A stretch of 64,000 bases of DNA from Breoghania sp. (GTDB lineage Bacteria > Pseudomonadota > Alphaproteobacteria > Rhizobiales > Stappiaceae). The translations under genes and the position numbers were made by a program. Positions 40,304 to 53,266 of the stretch are shown here, one piece after another. Below the pieces are notes generated by a model. It worked only from the letters and a program-made list of their open reading frames with translations. It was not told where the DNA came from and ran no database searches. Where the stretch lies: contig NZ_JASJAV010000014.1 in NCBI RefSeq assembly GCF_030066895.1, positions 37,517-101,516 on the forward strand, read 5' to 3'. Positions within the stretch are counted from its first letter, which is position 1, and every line of letters begins with the position of its first letter.

Positions 40304-42286
40304 ATGATCGTCGAGCTTGGCCATTTCGCGCTCGTTCTGGGGCTTGTCCTGGTGTTGGTGCAATCGGTGGTGCCGATCTGGGGGGCGCATACGCGCGACG
40401 AGCGGCTGATGTCGGTGGCCGCGCCTGTCGCAGGTGTTCAGTTCCTGATGGTGGGCCTCGCCTTCGCCGCGCTGACGATGGCCTACATCCAGTCCGACTT
40501 CTCCGTTCTCAACGTCTGTCAGAACTCCCATTCCGACAAGCCGCTGATCTATCGGATCTCCGGCGTCTGGGGCAACCACGAGGGTTCCATGCTCCTGTGG
40601 GTGTTGATCCTGTCGCTGTTCGGCGCGCTGGTCGCCGCCTTCGGGCGCACCATGCCGGAAACGCTGAAGGCCAACGTGCTGGGCGTTCAGGGCTGGATTT
40701 CGGTTGCCTTCCTCGCCTTCATCCTGTTCACCTCTAATCCCTTCATCCGCATTCCCAATCCGCCGATGGAGGGGCAGGACCTCAACCCGATTCTGCAGGA
40801 CGTGGGGCTCGCCATTCACCCGCCGCTGCTCTACCTCGGCTATGTCGGCTTCTCCATCACCTTCTCCTTCGCCGCCGCCGCTCTGCTTGACGGACGTATC
40901 GATGCTGCCTGGGCGCGATGGGTTCGGCCCTGGATCCTGATCGCCTGGATCTTCCTGACGCTCGGCATCGCCATGGGGTCCTACTGGGCCTATTACGAAC
41001 TCGGCTGGGGCGGCTACTGGTTCTGGGATCCGGTCGAGAACGCCTCCTTCATGCCGTGGCTGGCGGGCACCGCCTTGCTGCACTCCGCGCTGGTGATGGA
41101 AAAGCGCGATGCGTTGAAGGTCTGGACGGTGTTGCTCGCCATCCTCACCTTCTCGCTGTCGCTGCTCGGCACCTTCCTCGTGCGTTCCGGCGTGCTGATC
41201 TCCGTCCACGCGTTCGCCACCGACCCCTCTCGCGGCGTGTTCATCCTGGCGATCCTCGCCATCTTCATCGGCGGGTCGCTGTCGCTCTATGCCTGGCGCG
41301 CGCCACTTCTCAAGCAGGGAGGACTGTTTGCGCCGATCAGCCGGGAAGGATCGTTGATCCTCAACAACCTGTTCCTGACCGCAGCCTGTGCGGCGGTGCT
41401 GGTGGGAACGCTCTATCCGCTGGCGCTTGACGTCACCACGGGCGACAAGATTTCCGTCGGTGCACCCTTCTTCAACATGACCTTCGGGCCGCTGATGATC
41501 CCGCTGCTCATCGCCATGCCGTTCGGGCCGTTCCTGGCCTGGAAGCGCGGTGACTTGTTGGCGGTTGCACAACGGCTGATGATGGCGTTTGCGCTCGCCA
41601 TCGTGATCGCGCTGGCGGTCGTCTGGGTGAAGGGGGCGACCAACGTCATGGTGCGGATCGGCATCGGCATCGCCGTGTGGGTGATGACCGGGGCGGTTTC
41701 GGAAATCGTCTGGCGCTCCAAGCTGAGGCGGGTGCCGCTCGGCCAGTCGTTCCGCCGCGCTGTCGGTCTACCGCGCTCCTCCTGGGGCACGATGGTGGCC
41801 CATTTCGGAATGGGCGCGACCATGCTCGGCATCGTCGCCGTTTCCGCCTGGCAGCAGGAAGTGATCACCGTCATGGCGCCTGGCGAGACCAAGGCGATCG
41901 GCGGCTATGAGCTGACCTTCGACGGTCTGAGCCCCAGCTCCAGCTCCAACTATCGCGAGGATATCGGCCACTTTACCCTACGCAAGGGCGGAGCGGTGGT
42001 CGCCGACATGAAGCCCGCCAAGCGCTTCTACATGGCCCGTCAGATGCCGACGACGGAATCCGCCATCGAGACCTTCTGGTTCAGTCAGGTCTATGTCTCG
42101 CTGGGCGATCCCAAGGAGGGCGGAGCCATCGTGGTGCGCGCCTATTACAAGCCACTGGTGACGCTGATCTGGCTGGGCGCCGTGGTCATGGTGCTCGGCG
42201 GTCTGCTGTCCTTGAGCGATCGCCGGTTGCGCGTCGGCGCGCCGCGCCGTGCACATCATGTCGCAGCGGCGGCTCCGGCTGAATAG
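40304..42286 (+). CDS. ccmF: Heme lyase subunit CcmF
   Basis: Intact ORF, WGNHEGSMLLWVLILSLFGA, WAYYELGWGGYWFWDPVENASFMPWL, GTFLVRSGVLISVHAFATDPSRG. Confidence 0.97.
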   Translation: MIVELGHFALVLGLVLVLVQSVVPIWGAHTRDERLMSVAAPVAGVQFLMVGLAFAALTMAYIQSDFSVLNVCQNSHSDKPLIYRISGVWGNHEGSMLLWVLILSLFGALVAAFGRTMPETLKANVLGVQGWISVAFLAFILFTSNPFIRIPNPPMEGQDLNPILQDVGLAIHPPLLYLGYVGFSITFSFAAAALLDGRIDAAWARWVRPWILIAWIFLTLGIAMGSYWAYYELGWGGYWFWDPVENASFMPWLAGTALLHSALVMEKRDALKVWTVLLAILTFSLSLLGTFLVRSGVLISVHAFATDPSRGVFILAILAIFIGGSLSLYAWRAPLLKQGGLFAPISREGSLILNNLFLTAACAAVLVGTLYPLALDVTTGDKISVGAPFFNMTFGPLMIPLLIAMPFGPFLAWKRGDLLAVAQRLMMAFALAIVIALAVVWVKGATNVMVRIGIGIAVWVMTGAVSEIVWRSKLRRVPLGQSFRRAVGLPRSSWGTMVAHFGMGATMLGIVAVSAWQQEVITVMAPGETKAIGGYELTFDGLSPSSSSNYREDIGHFTLRKGGAVVADMKPAKRFYMARQMPTTESAIETFWFSQVYVSLGDPKEGGAIVVRAYYKPLVTLIWLGAVVMVLGGLLSLSDRRLRVGAPRRAHHVAAAAPAE

Positions 42287-42313
42287 GATTATTCTAGTGA
42301 AGGTATTGCGACG

Positions 42314-42832
42314 ATGATTGGGACCTGTCAGATGCGCCGTCTTTGCCTCGTGCTCGCTGTTTCGTTGTTTGGCGTCGGGGCAGGCGGCCTTGTCGGTCTC
42401 GGTGTCACCACGGCTCAAGCGGTGGAGCCGGACGAGATCCTGAAGAACCCCAAGCTTGAGGCGCGCGCGCGCGATATTTCCGAGGGTCTGCGCTGCATGG
42501 TGTGCCAGAACGAGTCGATCGCCGAATCTAACGCCGATCTCGCCCGCGACCTGCGTCTGCTGGTGCGCGAACGGCTGGAAAAGGGCGATACGGACGATGA
42601 GGTGCGCAACTATCTGGTCTCGCGCTACGGCGAATTCGTCCTTTTGAAGCCGCGCCTGGAACTGAAGACGCTGCTCCTGTGGTTTGGCCCGGCTGGTGCG
42701 CTGGTGCTGGGAGCGGTGATCATATTCGTCAACTACCGCCGCCGCAAGCAGACAGCCGCTGAAGCTCCGGGCGCCGTGCCGCTCAATGATAAGGAAAAGG
42801 CGGAGCTGAAGCGGATCATGGGGGAGGGGTGA
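42314..42832 (+). CDS. ccmH: Cytochrome c-type biogenesis protein CcmH
   Basis: Intact [62 protein letters not shown]. Confidence 0.93.
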   Translation: MIGTCQMRRLCLVLAVSLFGVGAGGLVGLGVTTAQAVEPDEILKNPKLEARARDISEGLRCMVCQNESIAESNADLARDLRLLVRERLEKGDTDDEVRNYLVSRYGEFVLLKPRLELKTLLLWFGPAGALVLGAVIIFVNYRRRKQTAAEAPGAVPLNDKEKAELKRIMGEG

Positions 42833-42940
42833 GCCTCACCCCGTGATGAGCGGTTCTTCGGCGACAATGCACAGCAACAAGTCCCGGCAAGAAAAAGACG
42901 TGTCAGTTGTTGCCTTGCGCAGGGCTTCCCCGAAAAGGTG

Positions 42941-43042
42941 CCATTCCCGCGCAGGCGGGAATCCAGCATTCCAAAGGTGTTGCGTTCCTGTTTCCGAAGC
43001 TGAATCCTGTGGTTGCTGGATCTCCGCCTTCGCGGGGATGAC
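42941..43042. repeat. Intergenic palindromic repeat family R3
   Basis: CCATTCCCGCGCAGGCGGGAATCCAGC...TGGATCTCCGCCTTCGCGGGGATGAC. Confidence 0.8.
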
Positions 43043-43262
43043 AATCGCAAGAGGGGCAGGCGACTGGAAGAAAAGCGTCCAGCTCTTTGCTGGCAAGGCG
43101 TTCTCCGAGACGCTCACTTGTCAGTTTTCCGACATTACCAATGTTTAATCCGCCCGAAAGGCGTCTGTAATCCGGCCTGCCCCATATTGACGGTCAAGCA
43201 TGGAGCGAACGACCCCCTCCTCGCTCCAGCTTCCAGAATTTCAATATCGGAGCAAGCCAACG

Positions 43263-44807
43263 ATGACTTGTGAAAACGATAAAAAGTCCCCCTCCGGCAT
43301 CCTGCGCATGCGCCGCTCCAAGTTGATGGCTGGCGCGTTGGCGCTGGCGCTGGTCGGCGGCTTCACGGCGCAGACGATGATCCCCGGTCAGTTCGCTCTT
43401 GCCGATCCCGTCCATGTCGAGGATTCAGGCCCCACCGACTTCACCGGCGTCGTCAAGGCGGTTCAGCCCGCTGTGGTCTCCGTGATCGTGCGTTCCGAGG
43501 TCAAGCCCGTCGCCGACAACATGCAGGGCTGGAGCTTTGGTTTCGGCGGGGATGTCCCGGATTTCTTCCGCAACCTGCCGCCCAACCATCCCTTCAAGCG
43601 CTTCTGGAACGAGCAGCACGGCAATCAGGACAAGAAGGCCCCCAAGCATCACCGCTACGGCATGGCGCAAGGGTCGGGCTTCTTCATCTCCGATGACGGC
43701 TACATCGTCACCAACCAGCATGTCGTCGAAGGCGGCGACAAGTTCACGGTGAAGATGAACGACGGAACCGAATACGGTGCCAAGCTCATCGGCGCCGACG
43801 AGCGCACCGACCTGGCGCTGCTGAAAGTCGATGGCAAGGACCACAAGTTCACCTATGTCGACTTCGCCAACGATACGCCGATGGTCGGCGAATGGGTCGT
43901 GGCCGTCGGCAACCCCTTCGGTCTCGGCGGCTCGGTGACCGTAGGCATCGTATCGGCACGCGGCCGTGACATCGGTGCAGGCCCCTATGACGACTTCATC
44001 CAGATCGATGCGCCGATCAACCGCGGTAACTCCGGCGGTCCGGCCTTCAACACCAAGGGTGAGGTCATCGGCATCAACGCCGCGATCTATTCGCCCTCCG
44101 GTGGCAATGTCGGTATCGCCTTCGCCATTCCGGCGGAGACCGCCAAGCAGGTCATCAGCGAGCTGAAGAATGACGGCCACGTGGTGCGCGGTTGGCTCGG
44201 CGTCCAGATCCAGCCCGTCTCGCAGGATATCGCCGACAGCCTGGGTCTGAAGAAGGCGGAAGGCGCTCTGGTCGCCAACCCGACCGAAACCAGCCCCGCG
44301 GCCGAAGCCGGTATCAAGACCGGCGATGCCATCCTGTCGGTTGACGGCAAGCCGGTGAAGGGACCGCGCGAACTCGCCAAGGTGATCGCGGGCTATGAGC
44401 CCGGTGCTAAGGTCGACATCAAGATCTGGCGTGACGGCGAGGAAAAGACGGTCACCGTCGAACTCGGCAAGATGCCTGAAAAGCAGCAGGTGGCTTCCGC
44501 CGACAGCGGCGATACGCAGGGCACTGTCGGTGCTCTCGGCCTCGAACTCGCCAATGCCCGTGACGCAGAGCTCGACAGCGACGGCGTCGTGATCGGCTCG
44601 GTCGATCCCGATGGTCCGGCCGCTGACAAGGGCCTTCAGTCCGGCGACATCATTCTGGAAGCGGGTGGCGCCAAGGTCGAAACGCCCCAGGATGTCGCCA
44701 AGCAGGCCGAAGCGGCGCGCAAGGATGGTCGCAAGGCTCTCCTGCTCCGCGTCCAGCACAACGACGATATGCGCTTCGTGGCGCTGTCGCTGAAGAAGGA
44801 CAGCTGA
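43263..44807 (+). CDS. degP: Do-family periplasmic serine protease with two PDZ domains
   Basis: Intact ORF; GSGFFISDDGYIVTNQHVV, ERTDLALLKV, INRGNSGGPAFNTKGEVIGINAAI. Confidence 0.93.
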   Translation: MTCENDKKSPSGILRMRRSKLMAGALALALVGGFTAQTMIPGQFALADPVHVEDSGPTDFTGVVKAVQPAVVSVIVRSEVKPVADNMQGWSFGFGGDVPDFFRNLPPNHPFKRFWNEQHGNQDKKAPKHHRYGMAQGSGFFISDDGYIVTNQHVVEGGDKFTVKMNDGTEYGAKLIGADERTDLALLKVDGKDHKFTYVDFANDTPMVGEWVVAVGNPFGLGGSVTVGIVSARGRDIGAGPYDDFIQIDAPINRGNSGGPAFNTKGEVIGINAAIYSPSGGNVGIAFAIPAETAKQVISELKNDGHVVRGWLGVQIQPVSQDIADSLGLKKAEGALVANPTETSPAAEAGIKTGDAILSVDGKPVKGPRELAKVIAGYEPGAKVDIKIWRDGEEKTVTVELGKMPEKQQVASADSGDTQGTVGALGLELANARDAELDSDGVVIGSVDPDGPAADKGLQSGDIILEAGGAKVETPQDVAKQAEAARKDGRKALLLRVQHNDDMRFVALSLKKDS

Positions 44808-44879
44808 GGTCGTCTCGAGAAGAATTCGGTCGGAGGGATGAATTTCATGTCGCCCCCGACATCTCTTCCGACCAATCAG

Positions 44880-44914
44880 CGGCGGCGAACTTCGGTTCGC
44901 CGCCGTCTGTTTTT
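44880..44914 (+). terminator. Rho-independent terminator downstream of degP
   Basis: CGGCGGCGAAC-TTCG-GTTCGCCGCCG-TCTGTTTTT. Confidence 0.85.
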
Positions 44915-45015
44915 CACGGTGGAGAGTGGAGATGTGGCCCGTCTCGAAGGATGGACCCCAGCTTCCGCGCTCCCCTCCCAACACGAAACACACCTCTCGC
45001 GTCGCTTGATATAAG

Positions 45016-45705
45016 ATGCCCGTCATGCGGATTCTCATCATCGAAGACGATCAGGAAGCGGCCGCTTATCTGATCAAGGCACTGAAGGAAGCGGGTCATG
45101 TGGCCGATCACGCCGGTGACGGCGAGACGGGCTTCGCCATGGCCTCGACGACCGACTATGACGTGCTCGTCGTCGACCGGCTGCTGCCGAAACGCGACGG
45201 GCTGTCCGTCATCGAAGGATTGAAGGCGGAAGGGAATTCCATGCCCATCCTCATCCTGTCCGCGCTCGGCCAGGTCGATGATCGAGTGGAGGGCCTGAGG
45301 GCGGGCGGCGACGACTATCTGCCTAAGCCCTATTCCTTCTCCGAGCTTCTGGCGCGGGTGGAAGCACTGGGGCGGCGCAAGCGGCCCGCGGATGCGGACA
45401 CGACCTTCAAGGTCGGCGATCTGGAACTCGACCGGCTCACCCATTTCGCCTCCCGCGCAGGCCAGCCCATTGTTCTCCAGCCGCGCGAATTCCGGCTTCT
45501 GGAATATCTGATGAAACATGCGGGCCAGGTCGTCACCCGCACCATGCTCCTGGAGAATGTCTGGGACTACCACTTCGATCCGCAGACCAATGTCATTGAT
45601 GTCCATATTTCGCGGCTTCGCGCGAAGATCGACAAAGGCTTCGAACGACCTCTCCTCCACACCATCCGCGGCGCGGGGTACACGATCCGCGACGACGCTC
45701 GGTAA
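45016..45705 (+). CDS. OmpR-family response regulator
   Basis: MPVMRILIIEDDQEAAAYLIKALKEAGHVADHAGDGETGFAMA...RPLLHTIRGAGYTIRDDAR. Confidence 0.92.
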   Translation: MPVMRILIIEDDQEAAAYLIKALKEAGHVADHAGDGETGFAMASTTDYDVLVVDRLLPKRDGLSVIEGLKAEGNSMPILILSALGQVDDRVEGLRAGGDDYLPKPYSFSELLARVEALGRRKRPADADTTFKVGDLELDRLTHFASRAGQPIVLQPREFRLLEYLMKHAGQVVTRTMLLENVWDYHFDPQTNVIDVHISRLRAKIDKGFERPLLHTIRGAGYTIRDDAR

Positions 45706-47107
45706 GCTCGTCCGCACGACCGCCTTCAAGCTCTCGGTCGTCTATCTGGCGGCCTTTGCCGTCTTCGCGGTGTTCCTGGTCGTCTATATCGGCCACAACA
45801 CCCAGCGGATGATGAACGAGCAGCTCAACGAGACCATCGAGGCGGAGGTCAAGGGGCTCGGCGAGCAGTACAGCCAGGGCGGCATCCGCCGTCTGATCGA
45901 CGTCGTCGAGCGCCGTTCGCGCCAACCCGGCGCGAGCCTCTACATGGTCACCGACTATTCCGGTGACGTGATCGCGGGCAATGTCGCGAAGCTGAAAGGA
46001 ACCATGCCGCGCGATCCGGAGATCCCCATCCAGATCGTGCGCTATCTGCGCAATGGCGCCGACGCCCAACCCCAGGAAGCGGCGGTGCGCGTCTTCGTGC
46101 TGCCCGGCGGTTTTCACATCCTGATCGGCCGCGACATCAGCGAGGGCAAGCGTTTTCGCGAGGTGATCCAGAGCGCGTCGCGCATCACCATCGCCGTGGT
46201 CGGCGTTCTGGCGATCCTGAGCTGGCTCTTCGTCGGCCGCCGCGTGATGAAGCGCATCGATGCGGTCTCAGAGACAGGGCGGCTGATCATGGAGGGTGAT
46301 CTCTCCCGCCGTCTGCATGTCACCGGATCGGGCGACGAAATCGACCGGCTGGCGGAAAACGTCAACGCCATGCTGGAGCGCATCGAGCTCCTGATGCAGG
46401 GGCTGAAGGACGTTTCCGACAACATCGCCCACGACCTAAAAACCCCGCTGACCCGGCTTAGGAACCGGGTTGAGGCGGCCCTTCGTGAGGAACCGTCCGA
46501 GGAGGGCTACCGCGAGGCGCTGGAAGCGACCATCGATGAATCCGACCAGCTCATCCGCATATTCAACGCGCTCTTGAAGATCGCGCGCGTGGAGGCGGGC
46601 TCGCCCGACGGTGGGCTGGAACGGATCGATGCCTGCGAGATCGCGGCCGAGGTTGCCGAATTCTACGAGCCGGTGGCCGAGGACGAGGGCGTGACCTTCA
46701 CCTCTGAGATCTGCGAAACCGCCCCGGTCGAAGGTTCGCGCGAGCTGATTACCCAGGCGCTTTCCAATCTCGTCGACAACGCTCTGAAATACGGTTTCCC
46801 GCCCAAGGCCGAAGGGGAGGAAGACGGCGAAAACGAGAAGAGCGATCTGCACATCGCCCTCTCGGTCGCCTGTGAGGGCAAGGAGGTGGTGTTGACGGTC
46901 GCCGACAACGGGTCGGGCATTCCGGAAGCCGATCATGACCGGGTGCTGCGCCGTTTCGTGCGCCTTGAGGAAAGCCGTACGGCTCCGGGCTCGGGGTTGG
47001 GGCTGTCACTCGTCCACGCGGTTGCCCGCCTTCATCGCGGCAAGCTGGAACTGGCCAACAATGCCCCCGGCCTCGCTGTCCGGCTGATACTGCCGAAGGT
47101 GGGGTGA
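45692..47107 (+). CDS. HAMP sensor histidine kinase (start uncertain, overlaps regulator)
   Basis: LGKLVRTTAFKLSVVYLAAFAVFAVFLVVYIGHNTQRMMNEQ...SDNIAHDLKTPLTRLRNRVEAAL...LVDNALKYGFPP...GSGLGLSLVHAVARLH. Confidence 0.9.
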   Translation, partial: TTLGKLVRTTAFKLSVVYLAAFAVFAVFLVVYIGHNTQRMMNEQLNETIEAEVKGLGEQYSQGGIRRLIDVVERRSRQPGASLYMVTDYSGDVIAGNVAKLKGTMPRDPEIPIQIVRYLRNGADAQPQEAAVRVFVLPGGFHILIGRDISEGKRFREVIQSASRITIAVVGVLAILSWLFVGRRVMKRIDAVSETGRLIMEGDLSRRLHVTGSGDEIDRLAENVNAMLERIELLMQGLKDVSDNIAHDLKTPLTRLRNRVEAALREEPSEEGYREALEATIDESDQLIRIFNALLKIARVEAGSPDGGLERIDACEIAAEVAEFYEPVAEDEGVTFTSEICETAPVEGSRELITQALSNLVDNALKYGFPPKAEGEEDGENEKSDLHIALSVACEGKEVVLTVADNGSGIPEADHDRVLRRFVRLEESRTAPGSGLGLSLVHAVARLHRGKLELANNAPGLAVRLILPKVG

Positions 47108-47147
47108 GGAGACCGGACGTTCCCGGTGTCTTTGTGTGCCCCATCCT

Positions 47148-47270
47148 TCGAGACGGTCCTGCCGGGCTTCCTCAGGATGACGTCGTTTATACTGTTCATT
47201 TCTTCAAAAAAACAACACGATAACGTCACCTTGAGGAGCCGTCGCAAGACGGCATCTCGAAGGATGGGCC
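47148..47270. repeat. Intergenic palindromic repeat family R2
   Basis: CCATCCTTCGAGACGGTCC...TCCTCAGGATGACGTCG...ACGTCACCTTGAGGAGCC...GGCATCTCGAAGGATGGGCC. Confidence 0.8.
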
Positions 47271-47324
47271 ATGCAAAAACACCCGCCTCGTTCCACGCCT
47301 CCACGGTGACGATGACGAAGCATC

Positions 47325-48059
47325 TCAGTGCCCCTCGTCGAATGTGGAATAAACGCGCCTCATCCGCGGGTCGGCTGCAATGCTTGAAGGCGTGATGATC
47401 TGCTGGTTCCGGATCCGGGACCAGCAAGCCTCGGCATCAGGCGCGACGGTCTTGCACAGCGGATTGTGCTGCCAGTCGCGCAGGAACACGACCCGGCCTT
47501 CCGGCGTCTCACCTCCAAGCTCCCCCAATTGCAGAAGTTTGCCGATCCTGGCTCCGCCTTCCGCATAGGCTGTCCAGATGAGTTCGGCATCGTAGAACGC
47601 GGATTTCTCCAACCGGAAATAGGGATCGTAGGGCTTCAGATAGTGATGGTCGAACGCCGTCGTGATGGCGGGATGGTTGGTGTGGTGCGGGTGCTTGATA
47701 CCGTTGAAACGATAGACCGCATACCGGTGCCCGACCCCGCGTTCAATGAACGCGTCGATCGGGGATTCGAAGACGCCCTCCCGCGGCGTGGCGTCGAGGA
47801 TGTATGCACCGCCGCTTGTGTCCCGCATGATGCCGACATGTGTCAGTCGGCTGCCCGTTGCCTTTTTCAGGAAGGTGGCCAGAGGTCCCGTTGTCTCGAT
47901 GAAAACGAGATCGCCGCTCTCCAGTCCCTCCCAGATCTCATAGGCATGGGCGAGGGCGGCGATACTGGTGAGGACGAAAAAGCCGAGAAATAGCGATCTC
48001 AAATGAACTGCGCGGAACATGACGGAAGAACTCATTTGTTGGAAATGCCGGGGTCTCAA
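47325..48059 (-). CDS. YiiX/YebB-like NlpC/P60 family cysteine hydrolase
   Basis: LESGDLVFIETTGPLATFLKKATGSRLTHVGIMRDTSGGAYILDATPREGVFESPIDAFIERG. Confidence 0.75.
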   Translation of the reverse strand: MRPRHFQQMSSSVMFRAVHLRSLFLGFFVLTSIAALAHAYEIWEGLESGDLVFIETTGPLATFLKKATGSRLTHVGIMRDTSGGAYILDATPREGVFESPIDAFIERGVGHRYAVYRFNGIKHPHHTNHPAITTAFDHHYLKPYDPYFRLEKSAFYDAELIWTAYAEGGARIGKLLQLGELGGETPEGRVVFLRDWQHNPLCKTVAPDAEACWSRIRNQQIITPSSIAADPRMRRVYSTFDEGH

Positions 48060-48263
48060 GGCTGGGCCCTTGGGAGCTTTCTGGTGGAGGAGGAAAACCT
48101 ACGCCGCGTGTTTGTTCAAGCGTGTTGGACCATTCCGGGGGATCGGCCGTGTCTCCGGTCATGGGGGGCCTGCCCGTTCTCCTCTTCCTTTCGTTAGGGA
48201 TGACAACCGCCCTCGAAACTGGCAAAGCAGAGGCCAACGAAAACACGGGTTGGCGAGGAACGC

Positions 48264-51275
<3,012 letters not shown>

Positions 51276-51373
51276 TTCTGAAGAGCCGGTTCATCCGGGG
51301 TTCAACCGAGCCTTGTCATATTGCGGACGTATTAAGCATCGGGGACATCGATGCAAGAGGAGCCACGCAGACT

Positions 51374-51944
51374 ATGACAAAGAAATCGAACAAGACCCTT
51401 ACTCGCGCCTTTGTTCTCACGGAAACCGCTGTTGTGGTAGCGGCCTCCGCCTTCGCAGGTGTTGCACTGGCTCAGGGCAAGACACCTCCGGGCCAGCCGG
51501 GCGCCGGTGGTCCTGGTGAGCCAAAGGCAAACATGTTCTAGATGATGGACGTCAACAAGGACGGCAAGATCTCCAAGGACGAATTCGCCGGCCGTGTCAG
51601 CCTCTTCTTCGCGCGCTTCGACACCAACAAGGACGGGACCGTTTTACCCAGGAAGAAGTGACCGCGGTCTTCATGAAGCGCATGCAGGCCCGTGCCGCAG
51701 ATCGGATTGCCCGGTTTGACGCAAACGGCGACGGCAAGGTTTCCAAGGAAGAGTTCGACGCCTATCGCGGCAAGCGCTTCGCGCTTCTGGACCGCACCGC
51801 AACAATGACGACGTCGTCGATGCCGAGGAACTGCGCGTCATGATGCCAATGGTGGCCAAGGGTGACCGTGGTGGCTGGGGCGGACCTCGCGGCGGTGGCT
51901 TCCATCACAACTGGAACCGTCCGTGCGGCGGCCCCGGCGAATGA
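51374..51944 (+). pseudogene. EF-hand exported protein, in-frame TAG and two frameshifts
   Basis: MTKKSNKTLTRAFVLTE...AGVALAQGKTPPG...KANMF*MMDVNKDGKISKDEFAGRVSLFFARFDTNKDG / FTQEEVTAVFMKRMQARAADRIARFDANGDGKVSKEEFDAYRGKRFALLDR / NNDDVVDAEELRVMMPMVAKGDRGGWGGPRGGGFHHNW. Confidence 0.8.
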
Positions 51945-51997
51945 CGGCGGACCTGCCGATCAGTAAGATCGGCTTGTGTCGAGATTCAATCCGAGAA

Positions 51998-52026
51998 GAG
52001 GGGCCGCGACAGCTGCCCCTTTTTTG
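51998..52026 (+). terminator. Rho-independent terminator
   Basis: AGGGGC-CGCGACAGCT-GCCCCTTTTTT. Confidence 0.6.
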
Positions 52027-52238
52027 TCTGGATATTTGTCCAGTACAATGCGAATAATGGACATTTAAATCAATGCGATAAATACTTATATTCACGTTGG
52101 GGCAACGGGTTTCGAGGATCCGCACATATGGACGGAAAGAGGGGTGGAGCGTGGGCAGGCAAAGGCCGCGGCAAGGATCCGGACGGCTTTCCGCTTGGGT
52201 GGATGCGTCACTTCCGATGATCGGCGACAGCCAGAAAA

Positions 52239-53257
52239 ATGCGGCCGACTGGTAGCGTCGCTTCGGAATGGCGGAACCCCTATGATCTCGGGAGCGTGCC
52301 GCAGGACGGAATCGATCACTGTGCGGCCGGTATCGATGTTCGCTACTACGACGCCGACTTCGTGCGCACGCAATACGACGCGCTCGCGATCCCCTACTGC
52401 GCCGACCCGTTCTCCGACGAGATTTCCGACCTGATCCTTGAGGCCATCCATTGCCGTGTCCCGTATTCGGTCATCCGCATCGGCGACGGCGAGGCGAATA
52501 TCCTGGCCTTTGGGCGCTATTGTGGGACACACATCTCGATCGCTTCTGTTTCGCAGCCTCCATCCTCAAGCGATATGACCGGTTCCAGCTGGGCGAAGTG
52601 TGGTTTTCGCTCCTACGGGACCAGATGGAACTGGTGGTGGAACAGGCTGATATCGTGGGTGTGCTGGGGCTGTGGCGTCCGCCCCTCGAGGACGACCCGC
52701 TGACCCGGGATGCGGCTGCGAAGACAATGACGGCACTCAGGGGAACGGTCGGCCACTGGCGCGGCGTGGACCTGATGCTTCGGCGGGCCCGCGAGACGGG
52801 ATTTGAGGGGCAGATCCCGGTGACGCAGCACCTCTATTTTTATTTTGGCGTTGCGCGCAACGTCGACAGGCTGATCGCGGCCGCATCGCGAACGATCTGC
52901 CTGACCAATCGCGGAATGGTCGTTGAGCGGTTACGCGCGCGCAATCCGGGTGCCTCGATTGATTGGATCCCAGTCGGGGCGACGACACCCGGCCGGGTGC
53001 ACCTGACGGCGCCGGATTTCATCGGGACAACGGAAGTGGCCCTGCCGCAGGATCTGACCGGTTGCCTGTGTCTCGTCGGTACGGGGGTATGGGCGGAAGG
53101 CTATTGCACCACGATCAAGCGCAGGGGCGGGGTAGCGGTCGATCTCGGCAGCGGCTTCGATCTGCTGGATGGCCGTCTCTCGCGGCCGACGCATCGCATG
53201 GTTCCCGCCCATGTGGTGGAGGAACTGCTGCCGGAAGGCGCAAGTATTGAAGAATGA
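52239..53257 (+). pseudogene. GT-D fold glycosyltransferase-like protein, frameshifted (start uncertain)
   Basis: CADPFSDEISDLILEAIHCRVPYSVIRIGDGEANILAFGRYCG then frame change to THLDRFCFAASILKRYDRFQLGEVWFSLLRDQMELVVEQADIVGVLGLWRP...VWAEGYCTTIKRRGGVAVDLGSGFDLLDGR. Confidence 0.65.
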
Positions 53258-53266
53258 ACCGGCGGG

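Noticed and set aside
40193-41572. 459-aa minus-strand ORF opposite ccmF
   Set aside because: Antisense shadow (His/Gln/Glu-rich) of an unmistakable CcmF.
42456-42476. GCGCGCGCGCGCG run in ccmH as a slippage site
   Set aside because: The reading frame is intact and encodes the normal Lys-Leu-Glu-Ala-Arg-Ala-Arg-Asp-Ile segment.
43425-45041. 538-aa minus-strand ORF opposite degP
   Set aside because: Antisense shadow; degP on the plus strand has clear protease and PDZ motifs.
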